Below, one piece after another: positions 1-11,921 of a stretch of DNA of 64,000 bases. The stretch spans positions 1 to 64,000 of the forward strand of contig WHVA01000543.1 in assembly GCA_015179125.1 (NCBI GenBank), read 5' to 3'. Each line of letters starts with the position of its first letter. The first letter of the stretch is position 1. The notes beneath the pieces are model-generated. The model was not told the DNA's origin, made no database searches, and saw only the letters and a list, made by a program, of their open reading frames with translations. The stretch comes from Gautieria morchelliformis (lineage: Eukaryota; Basidiomycota; Agaricomycetes; Gomphales; Gomphaceae). Position numbers and translations under genes: made by a program.

Positions 1-567
1 ATGACATGCGTGCTTCTTGCTCTGCGCCTGGTTTCGCGTCAGAAATTGCGTCACGACAGACGCATGAACATTCTGTCAACAACCAGGAGTTTCCAATGGA
101 GGCGCATCAGCTGCCTAAACAGGCGTCAGATGCGTCTTTGCCAGCGTCACCGTCTGGTTTTACTCCCTCAGCCCCATTCCAATCAGGCGCTTGAGGGAAA
201 CCGTTTTTACAGACTTCTCCTGCACACGGTTGTTAGATGACGAAGACGTAGCGGCTTGTGAGGGCTCGGGCTCCTCAAATTGAAGCCCGGCCCTGGACCA
301 GGGCTCGGGCCGGGCTCGGGCTCGGTCGGGCTAAAGCCTGGGCTTGTGGCCGGAGGTTCCCGCCGGACGACCTGTCCGAGTCGTCGCAGGTTTGCAAGGG
401 GAAGAGGCGGTTCTGGTCTATCAAAGTCGTCTTCCGGTCGTCTTCGGAAGACGACTTTGATAGACCAGAACCGCCTTGCCCAGGCACTACTTGGGACAGC
501 TCCGACGGCATGGAAGATGAGGCTCCAAGTCTAGACATGGAAGATGAGGTTGTAGACGTGGACGAAG
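1..567. other. GC-rich stretch without a recognisable gene
   Basis: Short open frames exist on both strands but none resembles a known protein or shows splice structure. Positions 255-350 consist of repeated GGGCTCGGG-type words. A strong hairpin (405-476) lies in the middle. Treated as non-coding or the remnant of a 5' exon of the ORF that follows. Confidence 0.4.
405..476. repeat. Perfect 32-bp inverted repeat (hairpin)
   Basis: Positions 405-436 are the exact reverse complement of 445-476, with an 8-nt loop (437-444). Open frames cross it on both strands, which is a by-product of the symmetry and not evidence for coding. It has the form of a fold-back duplication, like several others in the window. 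Confidence 0.9.
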
Positions 568-972
568 ATGCCGTGGACATGGAGAAGAGGCTCCAGACCT
601 AGTACTTACGACCCCTTTCCGCTATACAATCCCTCCGAAGGGGAACCGGCCCCCCATCCCAACCCGCACCACGGCATGCCACCGTCTGTCGACCCGCTGC
701 CAGAGCCAATGCCGCATATGGACCCGCGCCCTCCTCCGTCCACCTCCGAGTCCCCGCGCTCTCCTCCGTCCACCTCCGAGTCCCCACGCCCTCCTTCGTC
801 CACCTCCGAGTCCCCGAGCCCTCCTCCGTCCACCTCCGAGTCCCTCACGCCAGAGTGGCAGCACAAGCTGGCTGTTGAGATGTACTACCGGGCTAGTAGG
901 TCCCTAGCATGGCGCGGTGTGGGGTATCCGGACTATAAGCCGTCGCCGCTTGGGCCCGGGCGCAGGAGCTGA
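568..972 (+). CDS. Hypothetical Ser/Pro-rich repeat protein (possible last exon)
   Basis: A 134-residue open frame that I do not recognise. The N-terminal half is Pro/His-rich. Residues of about 55-92 contain four copies of a ten-residue unit of the form PPPSTSESPR, encoded by a 30-bp tandem repeat. The C-terminal third (EWQHKLAVEMYYRASRSL) looks more like ordinary helical protein. The start used is simply the first ATG in frame, and the true start could be in an upstream exon because the frame stays open upstream. No domain, signal peptide or membrane segment is visible. It could be a spurious frame through a minisatellite, although the sensible-looking sequence on both sides of the repeat argues slightly for coding. 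Confidence 0.3.
   Translation: MPWTWRRGSRPSTYDPFPLYNPSEGEPAPHPNPHHGMPPSVDPLPEPMPHMDPRPPPSTSESPRSPPSTSESPRPPSSTSESPSPPPSTSESLTPEWQHKLAVEMYYRASRSLAWRGVGYPDYKPSPLGPGRRS
730..849 (+). repeat. 30-bp minisatellite, four units
   Basis: Four head-to-tail copies of a unit containing CCGTCCACCTCCGAGTCCC, with few substitutions and no length change, so the reading frame is preserved. It encodes the PPSTSES repeat of the overlapping ORF. Confidence 0.85.
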
Positions 973-3900
973 GTAGGGGATGGGACGCGAGCAGTAATAT
1001 CCCCATTACTTATGTCCCCACTGATTGGCCCTGGGCGCCAATGCAACCCAGGGCCATGGCCACTCTAGTACCCCAATTTCCAATGCCGGCCACCGGGCTG
1101 CCCTGTCACACACCAGCAGACAGTGTTGTGCAATGGTATCCAATGCACCACACTATCAACCATTGCTGTCTCAAAATCCAATGTTCTCCATCACACATTA
1201 GTGTAGCCCACCACAATAGCATTGTAGTGTTCACCAAATACTAATTTACATGGATACAATCAGGCAGCCAGGTATAATGTGGGCTGGTGGCAAGGTCATC
1301 ACTAGAGGGTAAGCGATATTTGTTGAATTACTAGTAGGGAAAACTCAAATAGATCGCCAGCCTGCCTTGCGCCTGCCACGGCCACGCGAGGCGGCGAGGC
1401 AGACGAACACCGCCGCGCGACGTGGAGGCAGAGACAACCCATGGCCCAACGATGACCGAGATCGCGATCGCGAGCCCTAGCTCCATCGCGTCCGTGATGG
1501 ACGCGATCCAGCACACCCCACTTGGAGCTACACCGCACGAGCCAACCACGCGAGGCGGCGTGCCAAACGAGCACTGCCGCTACGACGGCATTGCTCACGG
1601 GCCAGGACGGTTCCATGGTGCTCGCGGCAGGTGAAGGGGCACGCAGAGGCCATAGAGCTCGGGGGCGGCACTGGCTTCACGGATCACCTTATTGGAACAC
1701 ATATAGGAATCCACTGCACGGCGGGCACCTCGATTCCCGCGCCGTTGTGCGGCGCCGTCCATGGGCGGCTCTGCAGGGCCACCGTCTCGTCCGTGCGCTC
1801 GTGCTCCCTGTCCTTCCCCTTGCGCCGCCCCCCGCCCACGCTCTCCCCGCCCCACCCCCACCACTACCGCGGAACCCGCCCATGCCCATCACAGCGTCCA
1901 CCACCACACTCCCCCCCCACCACCACCACCACTCCGGCCCTCACTGTGCATCCTCACACGGACCTGCAAGTCCTTCCACGTCATGTGCCGCGCGCAGCGC
2001 GCAGAGCACGATGGGCGAGTCGTCCGTGTACACGCGGCGCATCGCGCCGTGCGTGAGGCCGCCGCCCCAGATGGGGAGCAGTGCGGTGGTGGGAGGCGCG
2101 TAGGGAGGAGCGCGCGGGGGATAAGGAACGGGACTTTGACGTCGCGCGAGCGGGGCCTTGAGGGTGTCGTGCGCGCCCGTGCCATTCACGAGCCCCGCCG
2201 TGCCATTCTTCATGGCGTCCTTCTCCTCGCCGGGCCCCGGGCGTGAGGGCAACAGCCCCCTCCTCCACTGAGAGGAAGGAATACGGAAAGGGAGTTCGTG
2301 GGAGAATGTATATCCCCAGCTCGAACGGCGGCGTGGGCGTGCGTGGAAGAGGCAGGGTTGGCAGGTTGGCATAGACTGTGTGTGCGTGTGCGTGACGACC
2401 CGGGGGGCGGAGGCATAACTCACTTTAAGTACCTGTTTTGAGGGTCGGTCGTCAACGGTGACCGTTGGAGGCCAGTATAGCTTACAATAAGGAAATGATC
2501 TTGTGGGTAGTGACCGGTGAGCACGAGAATAGATCACCGAGTGTGACTATCCTTCACCGGTGACCACCAGTGTACACCACTGGGTAGTGTCGGGGTGAGT
2601 ATTGGCGATATTACTCGACGCGAGGCAGATGTGGAAATAGGTGAAATATTCGTTGAGTGTTTCTGAGTCCGAATTCCGAGTCTCTTCATCATGACCGAGT
2701 CTACTAGTAGGTTACGCCTCAAACTGGGCTGGCATGCTTGGAGCTTGAATTCCAGCCTCATGGATTCATCCAACTGCAGCTTGCTTTTGATGTTGATTAC
2801 TCGGGTGTCACGGTGCTTCGCGATTTTGAGACGTGATATTCATGCAAAATGCCAAAACCTATGTCGATCCCGCTAGGACATCCCCGCACGATCATATATC
2901 TCCAAGGCATGTGGCACAGCATGGTGCTCCTACCCTCAATGGCATGGCTACTCCACCCCTCGGTTTATCAATGAGCAGGCAAGCCGTCGACAGACTGCAG
3001 CACTCCTGCATGCTAACCGGCCAGCTCCTCAGTGGCTGTGACTCATGCCGTTCTACAACTCACTTCAGCGCGCAACGACTCTAGGGAAGTCGATTGAGTT
3101 GAGGATGCGCCCAAGTCTACTTAGGAAAAAAAGCATCGAGTCTGCTGTCGCGTGCAGGAAGTGCTCGAAGATATTCAGGCTCGTCGCCTGCTGTGGGGAC
3201 TGCAGAAAGTGCTCGAAGAAACTCGTGAGGTATGTCAGGAGCTAGCGAGCCTCGAGTTTAAAGACTTACACCACCATCCCGATTTTCAGCGTAGGTCGAC
3301 ATCGCTGAGCGCATGCAAGCGACGTTGCTCGTGCTGTATACGCTGTATACTGTAATGAATTAATGGGACGACAGGAAGATAGGCACTCTCGACTATCTAT
3401 GACACCTTTCCACCCTAACGTAGCTCACACAAGTTGCACCACTTGAACCTAGATTCGGAGCGGCACTGAGTGTCCCCCAGATGCTTCAGCCTTCAAGGAC
3501 CTTGGAAACACATATCCGTATATTATATTCGTGAGTTTACTTTCGGCCGCGAAAGTGAAGCTCTCTGGTTCCTAGCCTGTGACCAAAAATGTGTAAAATT
3601 GACTGTCGGCTCCTGGTCACCAGCCGTCGATCATTTGACATAATACCTGAAAAGTACGACGGGAAGCGACCTGGTCATGGTTTGCCTATGGTTCAAGCTT
3701 CGAGACACAAGAAATCGAAAGCCTGCTTAATTCATTCTAACCTATGCCAGTGGTACATTCATGGTTTCAAGAGTCATAGGAGAACTCCCACCGCCCTGCG
3801 TGATTGGGCGAAGTTGTCACTCAGTGAAAGCCCAGGAAAGAGTACGTCAAATCTGCAGCGATTTCGCACTCTCTGATTGAACTTCAAAATCTTTGAAGAG

Positions 3901-4574
3901 AATCTCCTCGGCGGATCACACTCTTCGGACTCTGGAGATCGGGGTCGCTGGCAATCGCGTACTTTTATCTCGACTTCTACAAGCTTCTACAAAAGAAAAA
4001 CACGTGCGGAAATCGCGATCAGATATCGGATAACAAATGTGTTCCTCTTTAGAACAAAGAGGAACAGCGACCCTAACTCCACCACGGCTGATCAATAACA
4101 AGTTAACAACTGGCCCTGATGCTGCTACCGTTAGGATGTCCCATAGCGTCTACACCCTTTTCAACGTCCTCGATGGATATCTGGAACGAGATGAACTGGA
4201 CAGGTCTGCTGTGAGAGATATACCAATGATTTGGGTCTTAGTACTACTGAACTACTGTAGCCGCACGACCAATGGCTCAACGATATTTTGCGTGACGCGA
4301 AACTTCCACCGGGACAATGGCTCAAGGGTCCATGTGATGCGTGACACACCCAAAATGGCTCAGACAGACCGAGGCCGAAGATGGGCCGGGAAGCAAGGGG
4401 ATGTACAAAAAACAACCGAATCAGCTCTACAGCAATTTGTTCTGGATGGAGTATCACATAAAATCCACTGTAAATCAGCTATTAGAGTATATTAGTTTGT
4501 AGTATATATTATGTATGATAATCAGGCAATAAAGCTGAAGCTCTGAAATCCCCGCCTTATGAGCAAGGGCCTTA
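973..4574. other. Long stretch with no supported gene
   Basis: Both strands carry only short frames with no conserved motif. Between 1300 and 2540 the GC content rises and all frames stay open by composition. A weak Rxt3-like match on the minus strand is listed separately. Between 2540 and 4500 I see only AT-balanced sequence with many stops. 3,152-3,300 holds a Leu/Glu-rich helical-looking frame too short to call. Confidence 0.4.
1960..2275 (-). pseudogene. Weak Rxt3-like fragment, frameshifted
   Basis: On the minus strand a frame reads RRVYTDDSPIVLCAL, then continues in another frame with HMTWKDLQVRVRMH. An acidic YTDDS motif followed by a short helix is what I recall of the Rxt3 family, a subunit of the Rpd3 histone deacetylase complex. 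The frame breaks after the motif and no flanking exon can be assembled, so if the match is real this is a pseudogene. The GC-rich composition keeps frames open by chance, so the assignment is tentative. Confidence 0.2.
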
Positions 4575-4802
4575 CAATTAATTTCTCTTTAATTGGATTT
4601 TCTTTCCGCATCCAATTCCACTCCTTATTATGCAAAGCATCCCAAAAATACGATTAATTTCTCTTTAATTGGATTTTCTTTCTGCATCCAATTCCACTCC
4701 TTATTATGCAAAGCATCCCAAAAATACAATTAATTTCTCTATAATTGGATTTTCTTTCTGCATCCAATTCCACTCCTTATTATGCAAAGCATCCCAAAAA
4801 TA
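4575..4802. repeat. 76-bp tandem repeat, three units
   Basis: Units start at 4575, 4651 and 4727 and differ at only a few positions. Each unit is AT-rich and contains both ATTGGATTTTC and its near-complement GCATCCAATTCC, so each can fold. Sequence downstream (to about 4,925) is rich in ATCCAA/TTGGAT words, suggesting an older array. No gene spans it. Confidence 0.9.
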
Positions 4803-5289
4803 CGATTGGAATACAATGAAAATCCAACTCAACATTCGCATTGAAGTAACCCATGCATTCACACGGAATTGAACGCAAGGATACACACATCGCCATTAAA
4901 TACAAATCCAACATCAATCCAATATTGTTGCGAGGGATTCGAAATCCACATCATGAGTTACTAATGTCATTTGCCAGCCCCTCGGCCTCGTGACCCTCTG
5001 CTCCCACCCTTGCCTGCACCACGGCTATGAGATGCCGATAACGATGTGCGTGCGGCACATTCTCTGTTTATATCAAAGGTTCAACGTAAAGATCAGGGGT
5101 CAGGGGACATACTGTTCGGCGATCGCGCCCTTCTCTGAAAGGATTCGAGGTCTGCAAATGCACATTGGTCACCACCTCTTCAGCATCGGTTGCACGCACC
5201 TCTTGCCACGGCCTTGCAGTTCTTTTGTTTCAGTGGCCCTGAGTAAGCCATCATTGATTTATGGTACACACACTAATTGCAAAGGTCGC

Positions 5290-7260
5290 TCACTCCTTAT
5301 CCATGCACGTGTGCCGCTTGGGCTGACCTTGACTTCGGCCAGGGACTCGGGGTTCAAGGTCACCGGTCAAAGGGAAGGCACTTGGCCTTTGCACTGGACA
5401 TGTGCTCAGGCCCGGGAGCCCCATTTCTGGGTCATGTGGTGGGTGTCGCTGAACTACATCGAGGGGATGGGCAGGGTCCTCGAGATTATCCTGGGGAAGC
5501 ATCTCGAGTGTTGCGATGGGTTCTGCAGTCTCTTCAGGTTGGGCCTCGAGGGTATTTGGTGGTGGGATCTCATCATATTGCGCAACGTTGGTAATCACGT
5601 AAGTCGTTCTAAGGTCAGAAGCCAATGTTTCCGTCGGGAGTGTTGGCATTTGTCCGTCTGCGTGTCTGATTAGTGTGTCAGGATAAGAGGGGTCAACTGT
5701 GAAATGACAGGTATGGCTTACATTGTATGTCCTGGGGTTTCTATTTCGTACTCAGGAATCTCTTCAATCTCTGAGATAGGTGTGAATTCAAACTGATGTA
5801 GCTCATCCAAGGGATCTTGATGTTCGATGATATGGAGGTAAAGAAGTTGGCGATGTGCGCCCAGCATATCACTGGGCTTCCTGAAGGTGATATTTTTGGG
5901 CAAGTGGTTGGGATGTACGAATTGGTCAGGGGACTGGCGATGTTGGTCCAGGGAATGGGTGGCACAGTGGCAGCACCCACAACTGCGTGTGCAAAGCCTG
6001 CCGGGCAAAGGCATGTCACTCGCACAGTGTCCTTGGGAAGGTAATGACACTTACGCCAAGCATGCGCCAGGTACTCCTCCAACAGCTGCGTGAACTGCGC
6101 ATTGGAGAGCTCTTCAGTGTCCAGGTCAGGCATGACCGGGGTTCCATTAGGGTTAACAGTGACACCATCAACATGAGGTGTGGCCACCACTGACTAGCTT
6201 GGTTAGCATTGAAAGCAGTTACCCACTGTGAATCACTCACGACTAAGGACATGGTGGGCCCAGTCGACAAAGGGGTGGCTAAGGTGACTGTCATATTCAC
6301 TGTAATATGACTCTAGTTCTTCTGCTCCTGGTGGCCCAATGCAGCAGCTAGACTGTATTGGTACACATTGACGGGAAGACAGGGGCCACATACCTGAATG
6401 TCCGAATCACATCACCCTGTCCAAGCATGGCGCCCTGTAGGTGAAAAACAGCTTGCCCGATCTGATTCGGCTCTCGGCCAAGGAGACGTTGGAGAACCTT
6501 CTGAAGAGTCACTGGTGCCAGCTCCTGATTGCTATCAATGGTGATAAACACAGATGAGTGTACATTGTCACGAGCGTACATTGTCACCAACGTGTCAATT
6601 TCCACCGCAGATGCCTCGCCGGGGACCTGCTTATTTTGCTCTGCAGCCTTACGGTGCCATTCGGCTTGTTCCTCAGGAGTCTCGAGGTCCCAAAGCTCAT
6701 TCAAGGCTTCGTACCAAAAAGGGAGGTTGTTTTGTGTCGGCAGTTTGAGGGCGCGGACTTTTGCATTCATGCGGGTCTTCAGCTCGCTGGAATGTGCCTG
6801 AGCAAAGACAGACTTGGCATGGCTCTTCTTGCTTGGTGGGGCAAATGAGATCAGCGATGGGGCAATTTTGGTATTATTTGCTCGGTGAGCCTTGGCATTG
6901 TTGAGGAACCACCGTGTAATTGCCTGTGATGCCGCGAGCAAGAGTTAGCCCATGGGTGTGTCAACATGAGGAAGTCAAAAAAAGGACCTCTTGAAGTGCA
7001 CCAGCGGTGGCTGGCCCCGTGCGCAGCAACAGTCCTTCCAGGGGATTGTGGGTGCTACCATCACCCTGGCGCTGTGATCCAAGGCCAAAATGGTCAATAA
7101 ATTCACTGGCCTTGCGCTGAGAGAAAGCGGCACAGGTGCCACGTTTCATGTCAAGGTTAAGGTACTCTGGCATGTGGCCTCGAAGCCATTCTGTGGCAGG
7201 TCCTCGAAGCAAGACAATTTCTTGAAGAGTAGGCGTTGCAGGGGTTGGAAATGCTGACAT
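5290..7260 (-). CDS. Unknown multi-exon protein, TE-associated type
   Basis: I do not recognise the protein. Exon 1 runs from ATG at 7260 to 6988. A 64-nt GT-AG intron joins it in frame to exon 2 (6923-6394), giving ...GALQE|AITRWF.... Later exons cover about 6300-6020, 6190-5740 and 5650-5290, with boundaries not fixed. Exon 2 contains a Trp/Glu/Ala-rich stretch (LNELWDLETPEEQAEWHRKA) of the kind seen in the many uncharacterised Agaricomycete proteins that accompany DNA transposons. Downstream exons are Pro- and Glu-rich (EIEEIPEYEIETPGH). No signal peptide or membrane segment is evident. A 56-bp duplication overlaps the start codon. The long plus-strand frame at 4990-5673 is opposite this gene and is considered its shadow. 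Confidence 0.5.
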
Positions 7261-7530
7261 GACTGGGTAGAGGGAAATGTGTGCAGATCAGCGGGTGGGA
7301 AGCTTGTGAGAGGTTTATGTGGGAATTAACACATGCCTATGGTGGAGCCCAAGGTCCACCCCCCCAAAAAAAAAGGAAGACCACCGGCAATTCTCAGTTT
7401 TCGGACGAAGGTCAGGAACCGATGTCACTGCACATGGATCAGGAAAATTTTCCTCAATCGGTGGCACGATATCAGAAATGCTGACATGACTGGGTAGAGG
7501 GCAATGTGTGCAGATCAGCGGGCGGGAAGC
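7248..7530. repeat. 56-bp direct repeat flanking 171 bp
   Basis: Positions 7248-7303 and 7475-7530 are nearly identical (two differences seen). The first copy contains the start codon of the minus-strand gene. The second copy lies upstream of it and repeats the same start context, so it is probably a local duplication of the 5' end of that gene. Confidence 0.85.
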
Positions 7531-9300
7531 GAGGGCCTACTAGAGTCGAAAGGTCCTCAGCGTCTAAAGGTAGTCCGAGCGATTTCTGGACCTCTGCCTT
7601 GGAAATGGACGTTGCTACCCTCAACGACGATGGTGGGCCTAGTTGACCTCGATCCCTAAAACTTTTCCATATCCTACAGTGAATCCCGTCCTGGCAAGAT
7701 TGCTGGGATTTTGTTACTTGTACACCTAAAAAAAGGAATTGACCCCCTACGCAAGCATTAAACCAGGGAAAAAAACACCGATTAAGCCTGCGCAAAGGTC
7801 CCAGATCATCGCCTGAGACTTTAAAATGTGAGCAGTAGATCCCAGCCTAACATACCGCACCTACCACAAAACTGTCCTTACTCGTTATCTTAAACATGTC
7901 GATATATCCCACCGCTGCCTCTCACCAGTTGCAAGTTGCCGGCACCGAGGACCCGGTGCATCTCGTCGTGGGATGCAGCTCAGTCTTATGGGTGATCTTG
8001 AAGAAGAGGTTGAGATCTACGCCACTTGGGGCGTTATCCAAGGGTTGAGACGGAATACCACTGTTCCTGAACTTATTAGATGGCCCCCGTAAGTTATAAG
8101 TATTTAAATTCGTATCTTGAAGACACTGATCTATTATGCAAGTCTCCTTCATGCGAATGGTGACCGTGTTGCCCCGAGTGGCATTGCACGCAAGTGCCAG
8201 CAGGATGGCATTAGCTATCCTTTCTGCTTCTGTGCGTGGAATGTGTTCGCCACGGATGAAGAATGCCGGGCTGTACTTGGCACGGTTACTGTCAACGGTG
8301 TGCGACATTTTTGTTTTAAATGTCCCCGCCTCAACCGAGTTAGCGGCTGCATGTATATCGGTAAGCTATTTGATTTTATCGACACTGCACAACTCTAACT
8401 TGATACATCAGCTGTACTACTTGAAAACCATCAATTCCGGACCATGACCCGTACGTACGGGTCAGTGCTTAACCTTCCTATGGCTGATCCTATCTACCAG
8501 TCACCGGACAAGCACATGAAGTGCAGCTTCATCATCGGCTTATCCAGGGCTCCCGGTCATCTACTTCACATCAACCTGTTCGTGGCCGGAGTCAACTATG
8601 GCAGGTGTGCCAGATGGCAGCACCGTACCCACCATCCGGCTGCCGCCCTCGTCGTTCTAGTTCACCAGCACGGATTTCATGGTCCATTGGTATGTTCTTA
8701 TAGAGTTGGCACATAGCCATGTATTAATACCAATACAGATGATGTATTTGACATTGAAATGAATCACAACCGTTTCCCGCACCGCCTGCTCGCACCATTC
8801 GACTCGGACGTTGGGACCTCTGATGATCAGCGAGGGAACAATCCTCGGGACCACTCTGTGCTCAGCAGTGTGTTCTGCTCCTGGGACTCGCCACAAGGTG
8901 CCTCTGGTGCCATCTTCCTCTATGCGCTGGGACGTAACATTGTCTGCCCCCATTGCAACCGGAATTTTGCCGGGCTGTATAACTATGACCAACACACATG
9001 CCACAATGGTGGCCAAGGTTTGCAGCTGCCGGCAAATATTGAGGAGGTAGGAAACACTGCTGATGGTAATGGTGATGATGACTTGCAATTTCACCACATA
9101 ATCCCAAACATCTAAATTCATAAAGGCGTCTGCTTCTTGTTGAACGTGGTTCAACAAGGCCATGATGTTCGCTGGATTAACCGTTCGCTTGACATCCGCG
9201 TCCGCCATGGTTGAGTACAAAAAGACAAAGAGAGCTATTAGGAGTCAAGTGAAACCTCCTTAGTAAATGTTCTTCAATCTCCGAAGGGAGAGAGTCGGGG
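7531..9300. other. Unassigned open frames on both strands
   Basis: Minus-strand frames at 8308-7922 and 9220-8657 and plus-strand frames at 8117-8398, 8444-8716 and 8759-9115 are longer than expected by chance but none is recognised. The plus frame at 8759 contains a CPHC...QHTCH cluster that could bind zinc. The minus frame at 9220 starts MADADVKRTVNPANIM and has a Val/Ile-rich stretch. They cannot all be real, and I cannot choose the coding strand from the sequence alone. Confidence 0.3.
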
Positions 9301-9334
9301 ACCGGCGGCAGCCGCTGCCGCTACGATTATGTAG

Positions 9335-9432
9335 GACAAGCGCAGATGTCGAACAACACGTACTTAGTGGTGGTCGGGGATGCGATACCCCCTACACAGC
9401 AAAAAAAGCCCACAAATAATACGTGGAATGCG
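9335..9432 (+). repeat. Dispersed repeat, copy 1
   Basis: Shares ACACGTACTTAGTGGTGGTC and CCCACAAATAAT with 18,695-18,754 in the same order and orientation. The present copy has about 38 extra bases, in two internal insertions. No coding content. It is likely the edge of a dispersed element. Confidence 0.6.
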
Positions 9433-9987
9433 ACTCCAAGCAGGGAGAATAGGGAAATGCAAGAATATAACATTTTCCTTGCAGTGGATTGAGGACTCGT
9501 CTGAAGGTTATATGGGGGTCTGGTTCCCCGGTTAAGGTTAGATTAGAACTTTGACTCGGAGAAACCTTCGATTCAGGTGAAGTTATTTGCAGAACCGTAG
9601 CCCAAATGTGATCTGAATTATTGGTCGAGGAAACGAACTCCCCACGAGGAGCCAAGAATTTTCAATAGGAGGTGACCAAATATCAATACTGCAACCCCAA
9701 CACGTGGGATATTACTCTGGGAACAGTGATGAAGAGAGTTTGTACTCGGGAGATGAAAGTTCCCACGTACGCATCTTAGAAAGCACAACACGACGCTTAT
9801 TCAGAGCCAAAATTTGTATTGGTCCCACTCACAGGCCTCCCACGGAGCTTTACACTTCTACCCTCACCGTCGCACATCATCACCTATACAGACGGGTGCA
9901 ACACAACCAGTATCGGATGAGAAGATCGGGGGTGTTTGAAGAAGTACCGGTCTTTACTCTACCTTGGGCAGCGGCGTTGGCAATATT

Positions 9988-11921
9988 TCAAAGTGCACAT
10001 GCTATAAACTTACGACCAGGTATACGATCACATTCAGGATCAGATACACCCATCTTCTCAACAAAAGGCTGCCACTGGCCTGTGGAGTCTGGGGCGGGAG
10101 CGGCCAAATTTTCCGCAGGATGTTCTGACAAGCCAGCGGTTTCTTGTTGAAAGGAATGCTTGGGGTCACTTTCAGAGTCATGAATGATACCATCTTCAAG
10201 GCCTGGCAATATCCCATTCTCGGGATATAAATACATGATGGATCTATCGATGGTGACATTCTGATACAGCTCGTCGTTCGATGATAACCAACATAAGAAG
10301 CGCCACACCTTAGCCTTACGGATGTGAAACAATGTGCCCAGCTTGGACAAGTCCAACTTTCCACATCCGATGAAGACAACACTAAGCATGCCGTTCAAGT
10401 CGGCAGGTGAACGGGGAAGCGTATCTGCAACAGAGATGACATTCATATCATGAGCGCGAGTGTTACCATGGAACACGTGAGGCTGGCAGGGATCAGAATT
10501 ATACAACTGAGTCACATGGGCAGTGTTGTGATAAATAGAGCATACCATCTCTTCAACCCAGGACAAGTCAGCGAACTCATCTGGCAACCGGCCGAGATAC
10601 AAGTCGTTCTTTAGAGTGAACTGTGGCAGCTTTTCATGAGTTAAAGAGGATTGACAGTCCGGGCAAAGGAAAACTTTAGTGGATCCATCGGGCATGCTTT
10701 GAAGACCTTCACATGCTAGCATTAACCCATTGATGGTGTCATTGTCAAACATAAACTCATTGGAACACTTCTCAATAACGCAACAACGAATTATGAATGA
10801 ATCAGTAAGGCGAATGGAGGTGGTAAACCAGGCACAGAGATGTGCTCACTCAACTGCAACAGGGACATTTGCATGAACAACATGCACACATGGGTGGAGG
10901 TTTCCAAATAGTCGCATCATAATAATCGCGGCAACAAAAAAGGATGGTATCGTCAGGAATAACGTTAGGCCAGTCAGCTCTTTTGGCCGCTGAGCGGTGA
11001 GCAGCGTCATCAAGGTTACGAAGCACCCGTTCCCTCCACTCTACCTTAGACCGTGGTTTATGACGCAGGGTCACGGGATGATTCACTTCGGAAACTAAAT
11101 CCTCAGAATACTCATACCTGAGCAAGGACAGCAAGGCATCCTCACCAGTTTGTGGTAAAGGGAGGAAAGGAAACATCATGCGCAACTCAGAAGAGATCTC
11201 CGGGGTGTCCACCAGCTCAAGCTTACAACAGCGGGCATGAAAATGTAACACAAGCAGCGACACAGTGATTTTTAGAACAAAGTCTGAAAGTAAGAGGGGT
11301 ACTTAAACATGAGCAAAGCGCTGTCAAGGCAGGAAGGGGTAAAGCCTCAGCATTTGAAACCTGAATGACAGGATCGATCGCCATGCAGGGTAGCTCCCAC
11401 GGCACGAGTAGAGGAAGAGGTTGAGCGGGAAAAGGGAGAAACGTTAAGATAGACATAAATTCATCACCATACTTGGATTGGAAGAAACGTAAAAGAGTGT
11501 GAAAGCGTGAAGAGGACAACGGCCATGATGGAGAAGGAGCAGAAGCGGGGTCACACTGGATGAAATGATCACGAAGGGAGCTCAGCGGTTCCGTACAAAG
11601 AAACTGACAATCCTCAAGAAAAGAATTGGCAATACAGTGAACCATTCGGTTTTTAACATGCATGTCCTTATAAGATAAAGGACGCCGCAGACGAGAACAC
11701 ACAGAGGATAAGAAGGGTCTGGAAAATGAAAGAAGACGTGCATCATAAGGAGGACAACACCAATGGGGAACGTGCGAAGAGGGAAGCAGGGCTGGAAAGG
11801 TGGATGGCACGGACATCAGGAACTGATGGGTAAAACACAGCACGGCACAACACGGATGGATACACCACTGGATAAAAGAACAATGAAAAAGGGAATCACG
11901 TTGTTGAAAACATATGTACAA
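9988..11921 (-). pseudogene. DUF6570-type Helitron-associated protein, truncated
   Basis: Three exon-sized blocks are visible on the minus strand: about 11,720-11,310, 11,275-10,850 and 10,780-9,988. The last block carries the most diagnostic sequence: a CPDC zinc-type motif, then LPQFTLKNDLYLGRLPDEF and a long conserved region ending MGVSDPECDRIPGR. This matches the DUF6570 region found N-terminal to the Rep/Pif1 helicase of basidiomycete Helitrons, as I know the family. A Cys-rich patch (CACCSCKCPCC) ends the middle block. The frame stops with TGA at 9,985 just where family members continue, and no Rep or Pif1 helicase domain follows. I therefore read it as a 3'-truncated relic. Introns were inferred from frame continuity. 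Confidence 0.6.

Noticed and set aside
721-860. CRISPR array
   Set aside because: The units are contiguous 30-bp repeats without spacers, in a eukaryotic coding-type context.
1302-2537. Host gene with several exons on the minus strand
   Set aside because: All six frames are open because of GC content. Apart from a short YTDDS-containing motif no continuous homologous protein could be assembled.
4990-5673. 227-codon plus-strand frame
   Set aside because: Lies opposite exons of the better-supported minus-strand gene, has no recognisable domain and an odd His/Cys/Trp-rich composition.
8759-9115. Zinc-finger gene (CPHC...QHTCH)
   Set aside because: An isolated motif in a 118-codon frame with an equally good antisense frame; not enough to choose.
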